From Salinibacterium sp. ZJ450 (lineage in GTDB: Bacteria; Actinomycetota; Actinomycetes; Actinomycetales; Microbacteriaceae), in NCBI RefSeq assembly GCF_011751885.2, contig NZ_CP061771.1, forward strand, positions 1,984,001-2,048,000: 64,000 nt of DNA. Direction: 5' to 3'. The notes under the pieces were generated by a model. The model saw only the letters and a list, made by a program, of their open reading frames with translations, was not told where the DNA came from and searched no databases. The first letter of the stretch is position 1, and every line of letters begins with the position of its first letter. Below, piece by piece: positions 42,147 through 50,795 of the stretch. A program made the translations under genes and the position numbers.

Positions 42147-43010
42147 TTATCCGGCATGCGGGGCGACCGGTGCCGCCTCGAACCAGGTGCCGACCTGTTC
42201 GCCGCCGAGCGCTGCGGCGACCTCCGCGGTCGACGCCAGCAGCACGGGAGTCCCGTGGGTCGCAGCGTGCTTGGCCGCGGCGATCTTGGTGCCCGCTCCC
42301 CCGGTGCCGACCCCGGCGGAGCCGATGTCGCCGAGCTCGACGCTGGAGAGGTCGTCGTCGAACGGCACCTCGGTGATCTTCACCGCGCCGGGTTGCTGCG
42401 GGGGCTTGGTGTACAGCGCGTCGACGTCGCTCAGCAGCACCAGCAGGTCGGCCTTCGCGAGTTCGGCGACGAGGGCGGCGAGCCGGTCGTTGTCACCGAA
42501 CCGGATCTCGTGGGTGGCCACGGTGTCGTTCTCGTTGACGATCGGCAGGATGCGCAGAGCCAGCAGTCGCTCCAGTGCGCGCTGCGCGTTGCTGTGCGAC
42601 GTGGGGTTCTCCAGGTCGCCGGCGGTCAGCAGCAGCTGCCCGGCCACAATGCTGTACCGACGCAGGCTCTCCTGATAGCGGTAGATCAGCACGTTCTGTC
42701 CCACCGCCGCCGCGGCCTGCTGGGTGGCAAGGTCGCTCGGCCGTCCGTCCAATTTGAGGAACGGCAGGCCGGACGCGATCGCGCCGGAGGACACCAGGAT
42801 CACCTCTGCGCCGCGGGCGTGCGCCGACGCGAGGGCGTCGACGAGGTGCCCGATCTGGCCGACGTTGTCGCCGGTGATCGAGGATGAGCCGACCTTGACG
42901 ACGATGCGGCGCGCCGTCAGCACTCGCTCACGACTGACCGCCGGCCGAGGCCGCTCGCTGGCGTTCTCGACCGTGGTGGTCACCGTCTCGGTCAGCCGAG
43001 GCTCAATCAT
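42147..43010 (-). CDS. proB: Glutamate 5-kinase ProB, short form without PUA domain
   Basis: The 287-residue protein has the amino-acid kinase fold: [27 protein letters not shown] and [11 protein letters not shown] 43010 overlaps the obgE stop by 8 bp. At 287 residues it ends before the C-terminal PUA domain found in the ~365-residue form, so feedback or RNA-related properties may differ. It catalyses the first step of proline synthesis. Confidence 0.92.
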   Translation of the reverse strand: MIEPRLTETVTTTVENASERPRPAVSRERVLTARRIVVKVGSSSITGDNVGQIGHLVDALASAHARGAEVILVSSGAIASGLPFLKLDGRPSDLATQQAAAAVGQNVLIYRYQESLRRYSIVAGQLLLTAGDLENPTSHSNAQRALERLLALRILPIVNENDTVATHEIRFGDNDRLAALVAELAKADLLVLLSDVDALYTKPPQQPGAVKITEVPFDDDLSSVELGDIGSAGVGTGGAGTKIAAAKHAATHGTPVLLASTAEVAAALGGEQVGTWFEAAPVAPHAG

Positions 43011-44535
43011 CCGTCTCGCTTTCGATCTCGAATCCGTCGTCGTCGGTCCACATCCCGGCGTCGCGCTCCCGCGCGAGCTCGGCGCGCGCTTCGGTCTTGG
43101 CATCCATCCGCTCGAAGTACGCGTCGCGGCGCTGTCCGCGGGTCGGCCGGTTCAGCGCGTCCAGTCGCGGGTCGGAGCCGCGGGGGCTGGTCAGCAGCTC
43201 GGCGGTGGAGGTGAGTGTGGGCTCCCAGTCGAACACGATGCCGTTGCCCGGACCGATCACGACGGTGGAACCGGCGACGGCCCCCGACTTGAACAGTTCG
43301 TCCTCGACGCCGATCTTCGCCAGCCGGTCGGCGAGATAGCCGATGGCCTCGTCGTTGGTGAAGTCGGTCTGGGCGACCCAGCGTTCCGGCTTCTCGCCGA
43401 GGATGCGGTACACGTTGCCGTAGGTGCCGCCCTCCACCTTGACCACGTAGTTCTTTTCGTTCACCGCGCGCGGGCGCAGCACGATGCGCGGCACCACGGG
43501 GGTTTGCGCCTTCACGGCGCGGTCAGCGTCCACGATCTCGGCGAGGGCGAATGAGAGCTCCCTGAGCCCCTGATGGCTGGCGGCGCTGATCTCGAACACC
43601 CGGTATCCGCGGCGCTCCAGCTCCGGACGGACCATCTCTGCGAGGTCCTTTGCTTCTGGCACGTCGACCTTGTTCAGGGCGATCAGCTGTTCTCTCTCGA
43701 GCAGCGGGATCTGGCCCTCTGGTACAGGGTAGGCCGCCAGCTCGCCGAGGATGACCTCGAGGTCGCTGATCGGGTCGCGGCCGGGTTCCAGCGTGGCGCA
43801 GTCGAGCACGTGCAGCAGCGCGGTGCAGCGTTCGACGTGACGCAGGAACTCGAGCCCGAGGCCCTTGCCCTCGCTGGCACCCTCGATCAGGCCGGGGACG
43901 TCGGCGACGGTGTATCGGGTGGAGCCGGATTCGACGACGCCCAGGTTCGGATGCAGCGTGGTGAACGGGTAGTCCGCGATCTTAGGCTTCGCCGCCGAGA
44001 TCGCGGCGATCAGGCTCGACTTGCCCGCGCTCGGGAAACCGACCAGAGCCACGTCGGCGACGGTCTTCAGCTCAAGCTGCACGTCGCCTTCCCAGCCGGG
44101 CGTGCCGAGCAGGGCGAAGCCGGGGGCCTTGCGCTTCGTCGATGACAGCGCCGCGTTGCCGAGTCCGCCGATGCCGCCGGGCGCGACGACGAAGCGGATG
44201 CCGGGTTCGCTGAGGTCGATCAGTTCGGTGCCCGCGGCATCCTTCACCACCGTGCCGACCGGAACCGGCAGCACCAGTTCTTCACCCAGGTGCCCGCTGC
44301 GGTGGTCGCCCATGCCGAATCCGCCGTTGGCGGAGGACCGGTGCGGGGCGCGGTGGTAGCCGAGCAAAGTGGTGACCTGCGGGTCGCTGACCAGAACGAT
44401 GTCGCCACCGTGGCCGCCGTTACCGCCGTCGGGGCCGGCCAGTGGCTTGAACTTCTCGCGGCGCACGGACACGCAGCCGTTACCGCCGTGTCCTGCGCGC
44501 AAATGGAGGGTCACTTGGTCAACGAACGTGGCCAT
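43003..44535 (-). CDS. obgE: Obg-family GTPase ObgE (CgtA)
   Basis: The 510-residue protein has the glycine-rich Obg domain (residues 1-158, with G-G-N-G-G-H-G-G-D), G1 G-F-P-S-A-G-K-S-S (166-174), D-V-P-G-L (G3), N-K-V-D (G4), and a C-terminal OCT domain (about 355-430). A low-complexity acidic/basic tail follows. It takes part in large-subunit assembly and stress control and is in the rplU-rpmA-obgE-proBA operon. Confidence 0.95.
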   Translation of the reverse strand: MATFVDQVTLHLRAGHGGNGCVSVRREKFKPLAGPDGGNGGHGGDIVLVSDPQVTTLLGYHRAPHRSSANGGFGMGDHRSGHLGEELVLPVPVGTVVKDAAGTELIDLSEPGIRFVVAPGGIGGLGNAALSSTKRKAPGFALLGTPGWEGDVQLELKTVADVALVGFPSAGKSSLIAAISAAKPKIADYPFTTLHPNLGVVESGSTRYTVADVPGLIEGASEGKGLGLEFLRHVERCTALLHVLDCATLEPGRDPISDLEVILGELAAYPVPEGQIPLLEREQLIALNKVDVPEAKDLAEMVRPELERRGYRVFEISAASHQGLRELSFALAEIVDADRAVKAQTPVVPRIVLRPRAVNEKNYVVKVEGGTYGNVYRILGEKPERWVAQTDFTNDEAIGYLADRLAKIGVEDELFKSGAVAGSTVVIGPGNGIVFDWEPTLTSTAELLTSPRGSDPRLDALNRPTRGQRRDAYFERMDAKTEARAELARERDAGMWTDDDGFEIESETDD

Positions 44536-44576
44536 GGCACCGCTCCTTCTCTGGTTGTTACTGCTGAAACGCCAAA

Positions 44577-44594
44577 GGCGAGCCGAAGCTCGCC
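44577..44594 (-). terminator. Hairpin between rpmA and obgE
   Basis: A 7-bp stem (44577-44583 with 44588-44594) with a CGAA tetraloop sits in the 79-bp gap after the L27 gene. It may cause partial termination so that ribosomal protein mRNA exceeds obgE mRNA. Confidence 0.5.
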
Positions 44595-44614
44595 CCTGGT
44601 GATAAATCTGAAAA

Positions 44615-44878
44615 CTAGACGGTGACTGCAGCCGTCACGATGTTGACGACCTTGCGGCCACCCTTCGTACCGAACTGGACCGAGCCCGCTTCGAGAGCGA
44701 ACAACGTGTCGTCGCCGCCACGTCCGACGTTCACGCCGGGGTGGAAGTGGGTGCCGCGCTGGCGGACGATGATCTCGCCCGCGCCGACGACCTGGCCGCC
44801 GAAGCGCTTGACGCCGAGGCGCTGAGCGTTGGAATCGCGACCGTTACGAGTGGACGATGCGCCCTTTTTATGTGCCAT
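44615..44878 (-). CDS. rpmA: 50S ribosomal protein L27
   Basis: The 87-residue protein starts [16 protein letters not shown] and has [12 protein letters not shown]. There is no N-terminal extension needing cleavage as in firmicutes. It lies 14 bp after rplU. Confidence 0.98.
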   Translation of the reverse strand: MAHKKGASSTRNGRDSNAQRLGVKRFGGQVVGAGEIIVRQRGTHFHPGVNVGRGGDDTLFALEAGSVQFGTKGGRKVVNIVTAAVTV

Positions 44879-44892
44879 TTCTCAGCCCCTAG

Positions 44893-45201
44893 TTACTTGA
44901 TGCCGGTGATCTTGACGCGGGTCAGCTCCGAGCGGTGGCCCTGGCGCTTCTTGTAACCGGTCTTGTTCTTGAACTTCTGGATGATGATCTTCGGACCACG
45001 GAGGTCGCTCAGAACCTCGGCCGTGACCTTGACCTTCGCAAGCGACTTGGCGTCGTGCGTGATCGTGTCGCCATCGACGAGCAGCACGGGTGCCAGCTCG
45101 ATGTTGCCATCCTTGTCAGCCGCGATGCGGTCAAGAACAACGATCGAACCAACCTCGACCTTTTCCTGCCGACCACCGGCGCGCACAACTGCGTAAACCA
45201 C
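44893..45201 (-). CDS. rplU: 50S ribosomal protein L21
   Basis: The 102-residue protein has [14 protein letters not shown] and ends with [14 protein letters not shown], the L21 signature. It is the first gene of the operon, transcribed from the promoter at 45275-45303. Confidence 0.98.
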   Translation of the reverse strand: MVYAVVRAGGRQEKVEVGSIVVLDRIAADKDGNIELAPVLLVDGDTITHDAKSLAKVKVTAEVLSDLRGPKIIIQKFKNKTGYKKRQGHRSELTRVKITGIK

Positions 45202-45274
45202 TTGTAACCCTTACTTTTCAGAGGAAATCTCTTGGCGCCTAGCGCGGACACAGCCCAGCGCACACCAACGGTCA

Positions 45275-45303
45275 AGAGTACTCGATGATGGCACCGCGGT
45301 CAA
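45275..45303 (-). promoter_or_regulatory. Promoter of rplU-rpmA-obgE-proBA
   Basis: TTGACC (45298-45303), a 17-nt spacer and TACTCT (45275-45280) on the minus strand match a housekeeping-sigma promoter. The start site would be near 45268, giving a leader of about 67 nt before the L21 ATG. Confidence 0.7.
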
Positions 45304-45470
45304 ACCTCGCCTGAGGCTCCTGGGAGGGAGCGCCGACCGAAGCTACGCATGGCCGATGTCCGTCGTGGAACCAGCCTGCCAAGACTGTCTATGGTAGCAA
45401 AGCTCAGCGGGGTTTCCCGCACGATCCGGCGCCGTGTCGACGCCGCCACCTGAATTCGCCGACGCTTGCC

Positions 45471-45476
45471 TAGACT
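45471..45476 (+). promoter_or_regulatory. -10 of the DUF4031 gene (leaderless)
   Basis: TAGACT lies 8 nt before ATG 45485 and there is no Shine-Dalgarno sequence, so transcription probably starts at the ATG. Confidence 0.5.
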
Positions 45477-45484
45477 CGTGCAGC

Positions 45485-45763
45485 ATGACCGTGCTCATCG
45501 ATCCGCCGCGCTGGCCCGCCCACGACACTCTCTGGGCGCATCTGGTGAGCGACGCGTCACTGGATGAGCTGCACCGGTTCGCGCGCGCCGCGGGTATCCC
45601 CGAGCGCGCGTTCGACCACGACCATTACGACGTGCCGGCCGAGAAGTACGACGAGCTGGTGCGGCAGGGCGCCGTTCCGGTGAGCGGGCTTGACCTCGCC
45701 CGCCGGCTCGAGGCCAGCGGGCTGAGGGTCAAGCAGCGCGACAAGCGCCCCCGCCTGCGCTAG
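45485..45763 (+). CDS. DUF4031 domain protein
   Basis: The 92-residue protein has the family features W-P-A-H-D-T-L-W-A-H-L-V-S-D, F-D-H-D-H-Y-D-V-P and R-L-x-x-S-G-L-R-V. It is small, soluble and of unknown function. It is divergent from rplU and convergent with rne. ATG 45485 is chosen over an earlier start because of the -10 placement. Confidence 0.82.
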   Translation: MTVLIDPPRWPAHDTLWAHLVSDASLDELHRFARAAGIPERAFDHDHYDVPAEKYDELVRQGAVPVSGLDLARRLEASGLRVKQRDKRPRLR

Positions 45764-45803
45764 GTCCAGCCCTAGCTCAAGCGCGAGCGGGTGTCGTGCC
45801 GGT

Positions 45804-48308
45804 CTAGCCGATCGAGCCGGGCGCTCCGCCGGACGATGACGCCCGACGTGAGGTGCGGGTGCGGCCCTGCCCCGGCTGCTTCGGCTCGGGCAGCGACTCG
45901 AGCACCGAGCCCAGGATCTGCTCGGCGTCTGCCGTGCTGATCTTGCGTGACGGGCGCGACGCCTTCTTCACCGGAATGTCGAGGATGGCAACGGTGGCCT
46001 CGGCCGCCGCTACCTTCTCCGAGTCGCTCTTCGCGTCGTGCCGAGCGGTCTCGGCTATCGCTTCGAGCTGGGTCTGCTTGCCGGATGTCGCGGACTCGGC
46101 AGCCTCGGTCGGGTGCTGCACGGTGCTCGCGGCAATCTGAGCAAGCGCGTGGCGCACGTCCTCGGTGATCGCGTGGGTGCCGTTGCCGACTGCGGGTGCC
46201 TGCTGCTGGGCAGCCTGCTGGTTGCCGCCGCCGTTGCCACCGTTGCCCTTGCCACGCCGGCCGCGGCCGGATGACTCCTGCTGCTGCGGGGCGCGGTGCT
46301 TCAGCACGGGATCGTGGTGGATGATGATGCCGCGGCCGGCGCAGGTGTCGCACGGCTCGCTGAACGATTCGATCAGGCCAAGGCCGAGCTTCTTACGGGT
46401 CATCTGCACCAGGCCGAGCGAGGTGACCTCCGCCACCTGATGCTTGGTGCGGTCACGGCTTAGGCATTCCACCAGGCGGCGGAGCACCAGGTCGCGGTTC
46501 GTCTCGAGCACCATGTCGATGAAGTCGACCACGATGATTCCGCCGATGTCGCGCAACCGCAGCTGACGCACGATTTCTTCCGCGGCCTCCAGGTTGTTCT
46601 TGGTGACAGTCTCTTCCAGGTTGCCCCCGGATCCGACGAACTTGCCGGTGTTAACGTCCACGACCGTCATCGCCTCGGTGCGGTCGATCACGAGCGAGCC
46701 ACCGCTCGGCAGCCAGACCTTGCGGTCGAGCGCCTTCTCGATCTGCTCGCTGATGCGGTACTCGTCGAAGGAGTCGCGCTCAGAGGTGTGCTTCTCGACC
46801 CGCTCGAGCAGGTCGGGCGCCACGGCACGCAGGTAGCCCTCGATGGTCTGACTCGCGTCATCCCCCTCGATGACCAGCTTGTGGAAGTCCTCGTTGAAGA
46901 CGTCGCGCACGATCTTGACGAGCAGGTCCGGTTCGGAGTGCAGCATGGCGGGCCCGTTGACGGTTTCCACCTGACGGCTGATCTCGGCCCACTGGGCGGT
47001 CAGCCGGTTGACGTCCAGCGTGAGCTGCTCTTCGGTGGCACCCTCCGCGGCGGTGCGTACGATGACGCCGACGCCATCTGGCAGCACCTCTTTGAGGATC
47101 TTCTTCAGTCGGGTGCGCTCGGTGTCCGGGAGCTTGCGGCTGATGCCGCTCATCGAGCCGTTCGGCACGTACACGAGGTAGCGGCCGGGCAGCGAGACCT
47201 GACTGGTGAGCCGGGCGCCCTTGTGACCGATCGGGTCCTTGGTGACCTGCACGAGCACCTTGTCGCCGGGCTTCAGCGCCAGCTCGATGCGGCGGGCCTG
47301 GTTCTTGTTGTCGGCCTCCGCGGCGGCGGCATCCCAGTCAACCTCGCCGGAGTACAGCACGGCGTTGCGGCCGCGTCCGATGTCCACGAACGCGGCTTCC
47401 ATGCTGGGCAGCACGTTCTGCACCCGGCCGAGGTAGACGTTGCCGATCAGTGAGGCATCCTGCGCCTTGGCCACGTAGTGCTCGACGAGCACTCCGTCTT
47501 CGAGCACGCCGATCTGGATGCGTCCGAACTTGGAACGCACCACCATGACCCGGTCGACGCTCTCGCGGCGGGCCAGGAACTCGGCTTCGGTGATGACCGG
47601 GCGGCGACGTCCGGCGTCACGCCCGTCACGGCGGCGCTGCTTCTTGGCCTCCAGGCGGGTGGAGCCCTTGATCTTCTGCGGTTCGGTGATCGGTTCGGGC
47701 TGCTTGCGCGGCTGTCGAACCCGAACCACGGTGCCAGGCTGGTCATCGCCGTCACGCGGTTCGTCGCCGCTGCGGCGGCGGCGCCGGCTGCGGGAGGATG
47801 ACGGCTCGTCGTCCTCGTCGTCGACCTGCGGGGCGCGCGACGGGGCCTCGACGATGGGCGGCGGGGCGTGGAACAGCAGCGACGTGGTGCTGGTGGCGAC
47901 GAGCGCCACCGGCTGGTCGAACGATTCAGCGGTGCTGGTCGCGGCGGCATCCGTCTGGACGGTGTTCGAAACGTCCGTGTCGCCGGCGTCGGCATCCGCT
48001 ACCTCCGCAGCTGCGGTCGCCTTAGCGGCCCTCGCGGCGGGGGTGGTGGCGCGGCTGCGTCTGCGAGCGGCCGTCGCCGCAGGTGCGGCTTCGGGCTCGG
48101 CGACCGTGTCGACCGGTTCCGGCGCGCTCTCGACCGCGGTCTCCTCGATGGTCGTGGGCTCGACCGGAGTCGGCTCGACCGGGGTCTGGTCTACCGCGGG
48201 GGCCGATGGCTCAGGCACGGGCGCCGACTGCTCGGCAGTCTTGCGGCGTCCTCCGAACAACCGGGTCCGCTTTCTGGGGGTTTCGTCGTTTTTGTTGTTT
48301 TCCACCAT
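45804..48308 (-). CDS. rne: Ribonuclease E/G
   Basis: The 834-residue protein has a low-complexity acidic N-terminus (residues 1-190) and a basic/Arg-rich segment. An S1 domain follows (G-N-V-Y-L-G-R-V-Q-N-V-L-P-S-M-E-A-A-F-V-D-I-G), then the catalytic DNase-I-like core with V-V-D-V-N-T-G and V-V-D-F-I-D-M. The zinc-link C-D-T-C-A-G-R-G comes next and a Gly/Asn/Gln-rich tail of ~200 residues. The E. coli type has its disordered arm at the C-terminus only; a long N-terminal arm is usual in actinobacteria. It drives mRNA decay and RNA processing. Confidence 0.93.
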   Translation of the reverse strand: MVENNKNDETPRKRTRLFGGRRKTAEQSAPVPEPSAPAVDQTPVEPTPVEPTTIEETAVESAPEPVDTVAEPEAAPAATAARRRSRATTPAARAAKATAAAEVADADAGDTDVSNTVQTDAAATSTAESFDQPVALVATSTTSLLFHAPPPIVEAPSRAPQVDDEDDEPSSSRSRRRRRSGDEPRDGDDQPGTVVRVRQPRKQPEPITEPQKIKGSTRLEAKKQRRRDGRDAGRRRPVITEAEFLARRESVDRVMVVRSKFGRIQIGVLEDGVLVEHYVAKAQDASLIGNVYLGRVQNVLPSMEAAFVDIGRGRNAVLYSGEVDWDAAAAEADNKNQARRIELALKPGDKVLVQVTKDPIGHKGARLTSQVSLPGRYLVYVPNGSMSGISRKLPDTERTRLKKILKEVLPDGVGVIVRTAAEGATEEQLTLDVNRLTAQWAEISRQVETVNGPAMLHSEPDLLVKIVRDVFNEDFHKLVIEGDDASQTIEGYLRAVAPDLLERVEKHTSERDSFDEYRISEQIEKALDRKVWLPSGGSLVIDRTEAMTVVDVNTGKFVGSGGNLEETVTKNNLEAAEEIVRQLRLRDIGGIIVVDFIDMVLETNRDLVLRRLVECLSRDRTKHQVAEVTSLGLVQMTRKKLGLGLIESFSEPCDTCAGRGIIIHHDPVLKHRAPQQQESSGRGRRGKGNGGNGGGNQQAAQQQAPAVGNGTHAITEDVRHALAQIAASTVQHPTEAAESATSGKQTQLEAIAETARHDAKSDSEKVAAAEATVAILDIPVKKASRPSRKISTADAEQILGSVLESLPEPKQPGQGRTRTSRRASSSGGAPGSIG

Positions 48309-48582
48309 TGCTGGTGCACTCCCTGCCCGGTGGCGATGACCGCGCACCACCCCGGGTACTCTTCTCGAGCGGGGTCCGCGTGAGCGACCGCCGCAAATCC
48401 ATGTTGTGCAACTGTCGCGAGGCAACTTGCTCGCGATCCCCGTTGCGACGCTCTCTCACAGCGTCTCGGAACTCGCTATCCGACACGGCAGCGAATCCGT
48501 CGCTGCGTTCGTGGCCCGGTTTCGTGCCCGGTAAAGCCTTCTTTGGCGTCAGAGCGGGCGCGGGCCCATCTGACTATTCCAA
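48309..48582 (-). other. Long 5' untranslated region of rne
   Basis: No gene is seen on either strand in this stretch. The probable start site (about 48576) lies 268 nt before the rne ATG. The region holds several GC-rich potential stems and an SD-like AGGGAG. RNase E genes are known to control their own mRNA through a structured leader, and this length fits that idea. Confidence 0.5.
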
Positions 48583-48588
48583 ATTATC
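48583..48588 (-). promoter_or_regulatory. Extended -10 of rne
   Basis: TGC-GATAAT on the minus strand (hexamer 48583-48588) is a good extended -10 element. There is no recognisable -35. It lies about 36 bp from the opposing -10 of the VKOR gene. Confidence 0.5.
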
Positions 48589-48623
48589 GCACGCTTCGCT
48601 CAGATGCTGCATTTGCGCCATGC

Positions 48624-48629
48624 AATAAT
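48624..48629 (+). promoter_or_regulatory. Extended -10 of the VKOR gene (leaderless)
   Basis: TGC-AATAAT (hexamer 48624-48629) lies 6 nt before GTG 48636. No Shine-Dalgarno sequence is present, so a leaderless GTG start is the best reading. Confidence 0.55.
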
Positions 48630-48635
48630 CCGTGC

Positions 48636-49235
48636 GTGACTCTCCCCCGACAGCAATCGAAACGTGTTGTCGGGGCGCTGCTCCTGATCGTGGCCGGAGC
48701 CGTGGGGCTGACGGCGTCGTTCATTCTGGTTCTGGAGCGAATCGAGCTGCTGCGAAACCCCCAGCAGTCTCTGAGCTGTGACTTCAACCCGTTCGTGTCG
48801 TGTGGTCCGGTGATCCAGAGCTGGCAGGGGTCGCTGTTCGGGTTCCCGAACCCGCTGATCGGGGTCGTGGCGTACGTCGCCCCGATCGCGGTCGGTGTCG
48901 GCATGCTGGCCGGTGCCCGGTTCGCGCGCTGGTTCTGGCAGCTGTTCCTGCTCGGCGTGTTCCTCGGCTGGGTGTTCATCATGTGGCTGTTCACGCAGGC
49001 CGTGTACAGCATCGGCACGCTGTGCGTGTACTGCATTGTGGTGTGGTGCGTCCAGATCCCGTTGTTTTGGGGACTGACCGTCTGGAGCATGCGCGAGGGG
49101 CACCTGGGCCGCGGGCTACGCCCGCTGGGCCGCAGCACGCTGCCGTTTACCTGGATGCTCGTGCTCGCGAATTACGCGGTGATCCTGTTCGCGATCCTCG
49201 CCCAGTTCCCGCTGCTGCTGACTTACCTGTTCTGA
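48636..49235 (+). CDS. Vitamin K epoxide reductase (VKOR) family protein
   Basis: The 199-residue membrane protein has four to five helices and the two VKOR cysteine pairs: Cys48...Cys56 in the first loop and C-V-Y-C (130-133) in the active site. VKOR reoxidises the disulfide-forming partner DsbA in actinobacteria, using a quinone. No DsbA-like gene is next to it. The annotated start could be earlier in the frame (48543), but that stretch lies in the promoter region. Confidence 0.9.
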   Translation: MTLPRQQSKRVVGALLLIVAGAVGLTASFILVLERIELLRNPQQSLSCDFNPFVSCGPVIQSWQGSLFGFPNPLIGVVAYVAPIAVGVGMLAGARFARWFWQLFLLGVFLGWVFIMWLFTQAVYSIGTLCVYCIVVWCVQIPLFWGLTVWSMREGHLGRGLRPLGRSTLPFTWMLVLANYAVILFAILAQFPLLLTYLF

Positions 49236-49324
49236 CCCTCGCTTGGGCGCCCCTAGCTTCCGGGGCGCGCAGGTCGCGGCCGTTCCGGCTTGGATATGGG
49301 AAGTCACGCAGCTGAGGACTTATC

Positions 49325-49909
49325 GTGAAACCGAACTTCGAGCGTCCAGAAAGAGCGGCGATGCCCACACCGCAACACGCGTCGCACACGAAGCAGCAAG
49401 CAAGCCCGGCGCCCTCGGCGTTCATGCGCAGGATCGGCTTTGTCTCGCTAGCCGCAGTGATGGCGCTCGGCCTCGCCGCGTGCGCTGCGCCGGAGTCGGT
49501 CCCGCCATCACCGAACCCTGCCGCTGCCGAAGCCACGCCAGAGCCCGCAGAGCCGAAGGCTGGCGAGGCGGCCATCAGCGCGGCTCACGTCTGCGGACAG
49601 GTGACGACCCTGAGCACCATGGAAGGCAACGCTGTTCAAGGCGTGGCGCTCGGGGTGATCACTCCCGCTGAGTACGCCGAAACCATCGACGATGTGAAGG
49701 ACGGTTTCCACCACGTACTGGTCGATGACAGTGACGTCGGCAAGGCGGTAACGGCAGCGTCGAACTACTTGAAGTCTGCGGAACGCACCGCAGCTGGAGA
49801 GTCGTACAACCCGAAAACCGGTGAATGGACGAATCTGCGATCCGCTATCGCCCAGGCGTGCCGGGCGGCAGGCTCCGACTTGACGGGGCTCAGCCTTTTC
49901 GGCGGGTGA
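49325..49909 (+). CDS. Putative lipoprotein with Cys-containing C-terminal domain
   Basis: The 194-residue frame starts at GTG 49325, with AGGA 7 nt upstream. It has about 33 hydrophilic residues before a hydrophobic helix and lipobox L-G-L-A-A-C-A (about residues 48-54). ATG 49424 would give a normal-length signal peptide but lacks a binding site. The mature part has a Pro/Ala/Glu linker, then a helical domain with C-G-Q-V-T-T-L and a second Cys in A-I-A-Q-A-C-R. No family is recognised. It lies 89 bp after the VKOR gene. Confidence 0.65.
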   Translation: MKPNFERPERAAMPTPQHASHTKQQASPAPSAFMRRIGFVSLAAVMALGLAACAAPESVPPSPNPAAAEATPEPAEPKAGEAAISAAHVCGQVTTLSTMEGNAVQGVALGVITPAEYAETIDDVKDGFHHVLVDDSDVGKAVTAASNYLKSAERTAAGESYNPKTGEWTNLRSAIAQACRAAGSDLTGLSLFGG

Positions 49910-49913
49910 CGGC

Positions 49914-49937
49914 CCCCGGTGAAGTGTCCCACCGGGG
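49914..49937. terminator. Hairpin between the lipoprotein gene and ndk
   Basis: An 8-bp stem (49914-49921 with 49930-49937) with an 8-nt loop follows the lipoprotein stop and faces the end of ndk, which is convergent. Likely a bidirectional terminator. Confidence 0.6.
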
Positions 49938-49971
49938 CAGCCGCCTCACACCGCTCGGTTAGCGGAAGCTG

Positions 49972-50394
49972 TTAGGCCGAGGCGAACCAGAGGCCGAGTT
50001 CGCGCTCGGCCGATTCGGGTGAGTCGCTGCCGTGCACCAGGTTCTGCTGCACCTTGAGTCCCCAGTCCCGGCCGAGGTCACCGCGGATGGTACCGGGCGC
50101 GGCCGTGCTGGGATCCGTGGTGCCGGCGAGGCTGCGGAAGCCCTCGATCACCCGGTTGCCGGCGACACGGATCGCGACCGTCGGGCCCGACTCCATGAAC
50201 TCGATCAGCGGCTCGTAGAAAGGCTTGCCCTCGTGCTCCTCGTAGTGTTTCGCCAGCAGGTCGCGGTCGGCCTGCACGAGCTTGATGTCCACGAGGCTGT
50301 ACCCCTTCGCTTCGATGCGGCGCAGGATCTCGCCGGTGAGGCTGCGGGCCACACCATCGGGCTTGATGAGTACGAGTGTTTCTTCGACGGACAT
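49972..50394 (-). CDS. ndk: Nucleoside diphosphate kinase
   Basis: The 140-residue protein has E-E-T-L-V-L-I-K-P-D-G-V, R-x-x-x-G-x-T-D-P and the active-site N-L-V-H-G-S-D-S with the phospho-histidine. It balances nucleoside triphosphate pools. ATG 50394 overlaps the stop of the upstream DUF4233 gene by one base (TAATG). Confidence 0.97.
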   Translation of the reverse strand: MSVEETLVLIKPDGVARSLTGEILRRIEAKGYSLVDIKLVQADRDLLAKHYEEHEGKPFYEPLIEFMESGPTVAIRVAGNRVIEGFRSLAGTTDPSTAAPGTIRGDLGRDWGLKVQQNLVHGSDSPESAERELGLWFASA

Positions 50395-50795
50395 TACGCT
50401 CCTTCTTCTGTTGGCTGAGCTGCCTGCCACGACGCCTTCTGGGCGTCGATGCGCTGGCCTTTCACAAGGTAGTAGATGTACATGGCGGCAAACCCTGCGC
50501 CGATGAAGAACATCAGAGGTTCCAGGAAGCCGGTGGCGATCAGCACCACTTGCATGCCGACACCGGCATATTTGCCCCACGGATAGCGCAGCAGCCGGGT
50601 GGTGATGATCAGCAGCAGAATGACCGCGGCTCCGCCGATGAACGCGGCGGCCGGAGGCACCCGCTGCAGGCCGAAGATGACAAGGGCGGCGAAGAAGACG
50701 AGGAACATCTCCAGGCCGAGCACGATCGACAGCAGCGTTTCGGTCACCGACCGCTGCCGGCGCACGCGCGGGGTGCGCTCACTCACTGCATCCAC
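50394..50795 (-). CDS. DUF4233 membrane protein
   Basis: The 133-residue protein has four hydrophobic helices and the family pattern S-V-T-E-T-L-L-S-I-V-L-G-L-E-M-F-L-V-F-F. It is regularly found between folC and ndk in actinobacteria. It overlaps folC by 13 bp. The function is unknown. Confidence 0.88.
   Translation of the reverse strand: MDAVSERTPRVRRQRSVTETLLSIVLGLEMFLVFFAALVIFGLQRVPPAAAFIGGAAVILLLIITTRLLRYPWGKYAGVGMQVVLIATGFLEPLMFFIGAGFAAMYIYYLVKGQRIDAQKASWQAAQPTEEGA

Noticed and set aside
40734-42887. 717-codon plus-strand frame opposite proA and proB
   Set aside because: Shadow of two well-supported genes; very rich in His, Arg, Gly and Gln with no recognisable motif.
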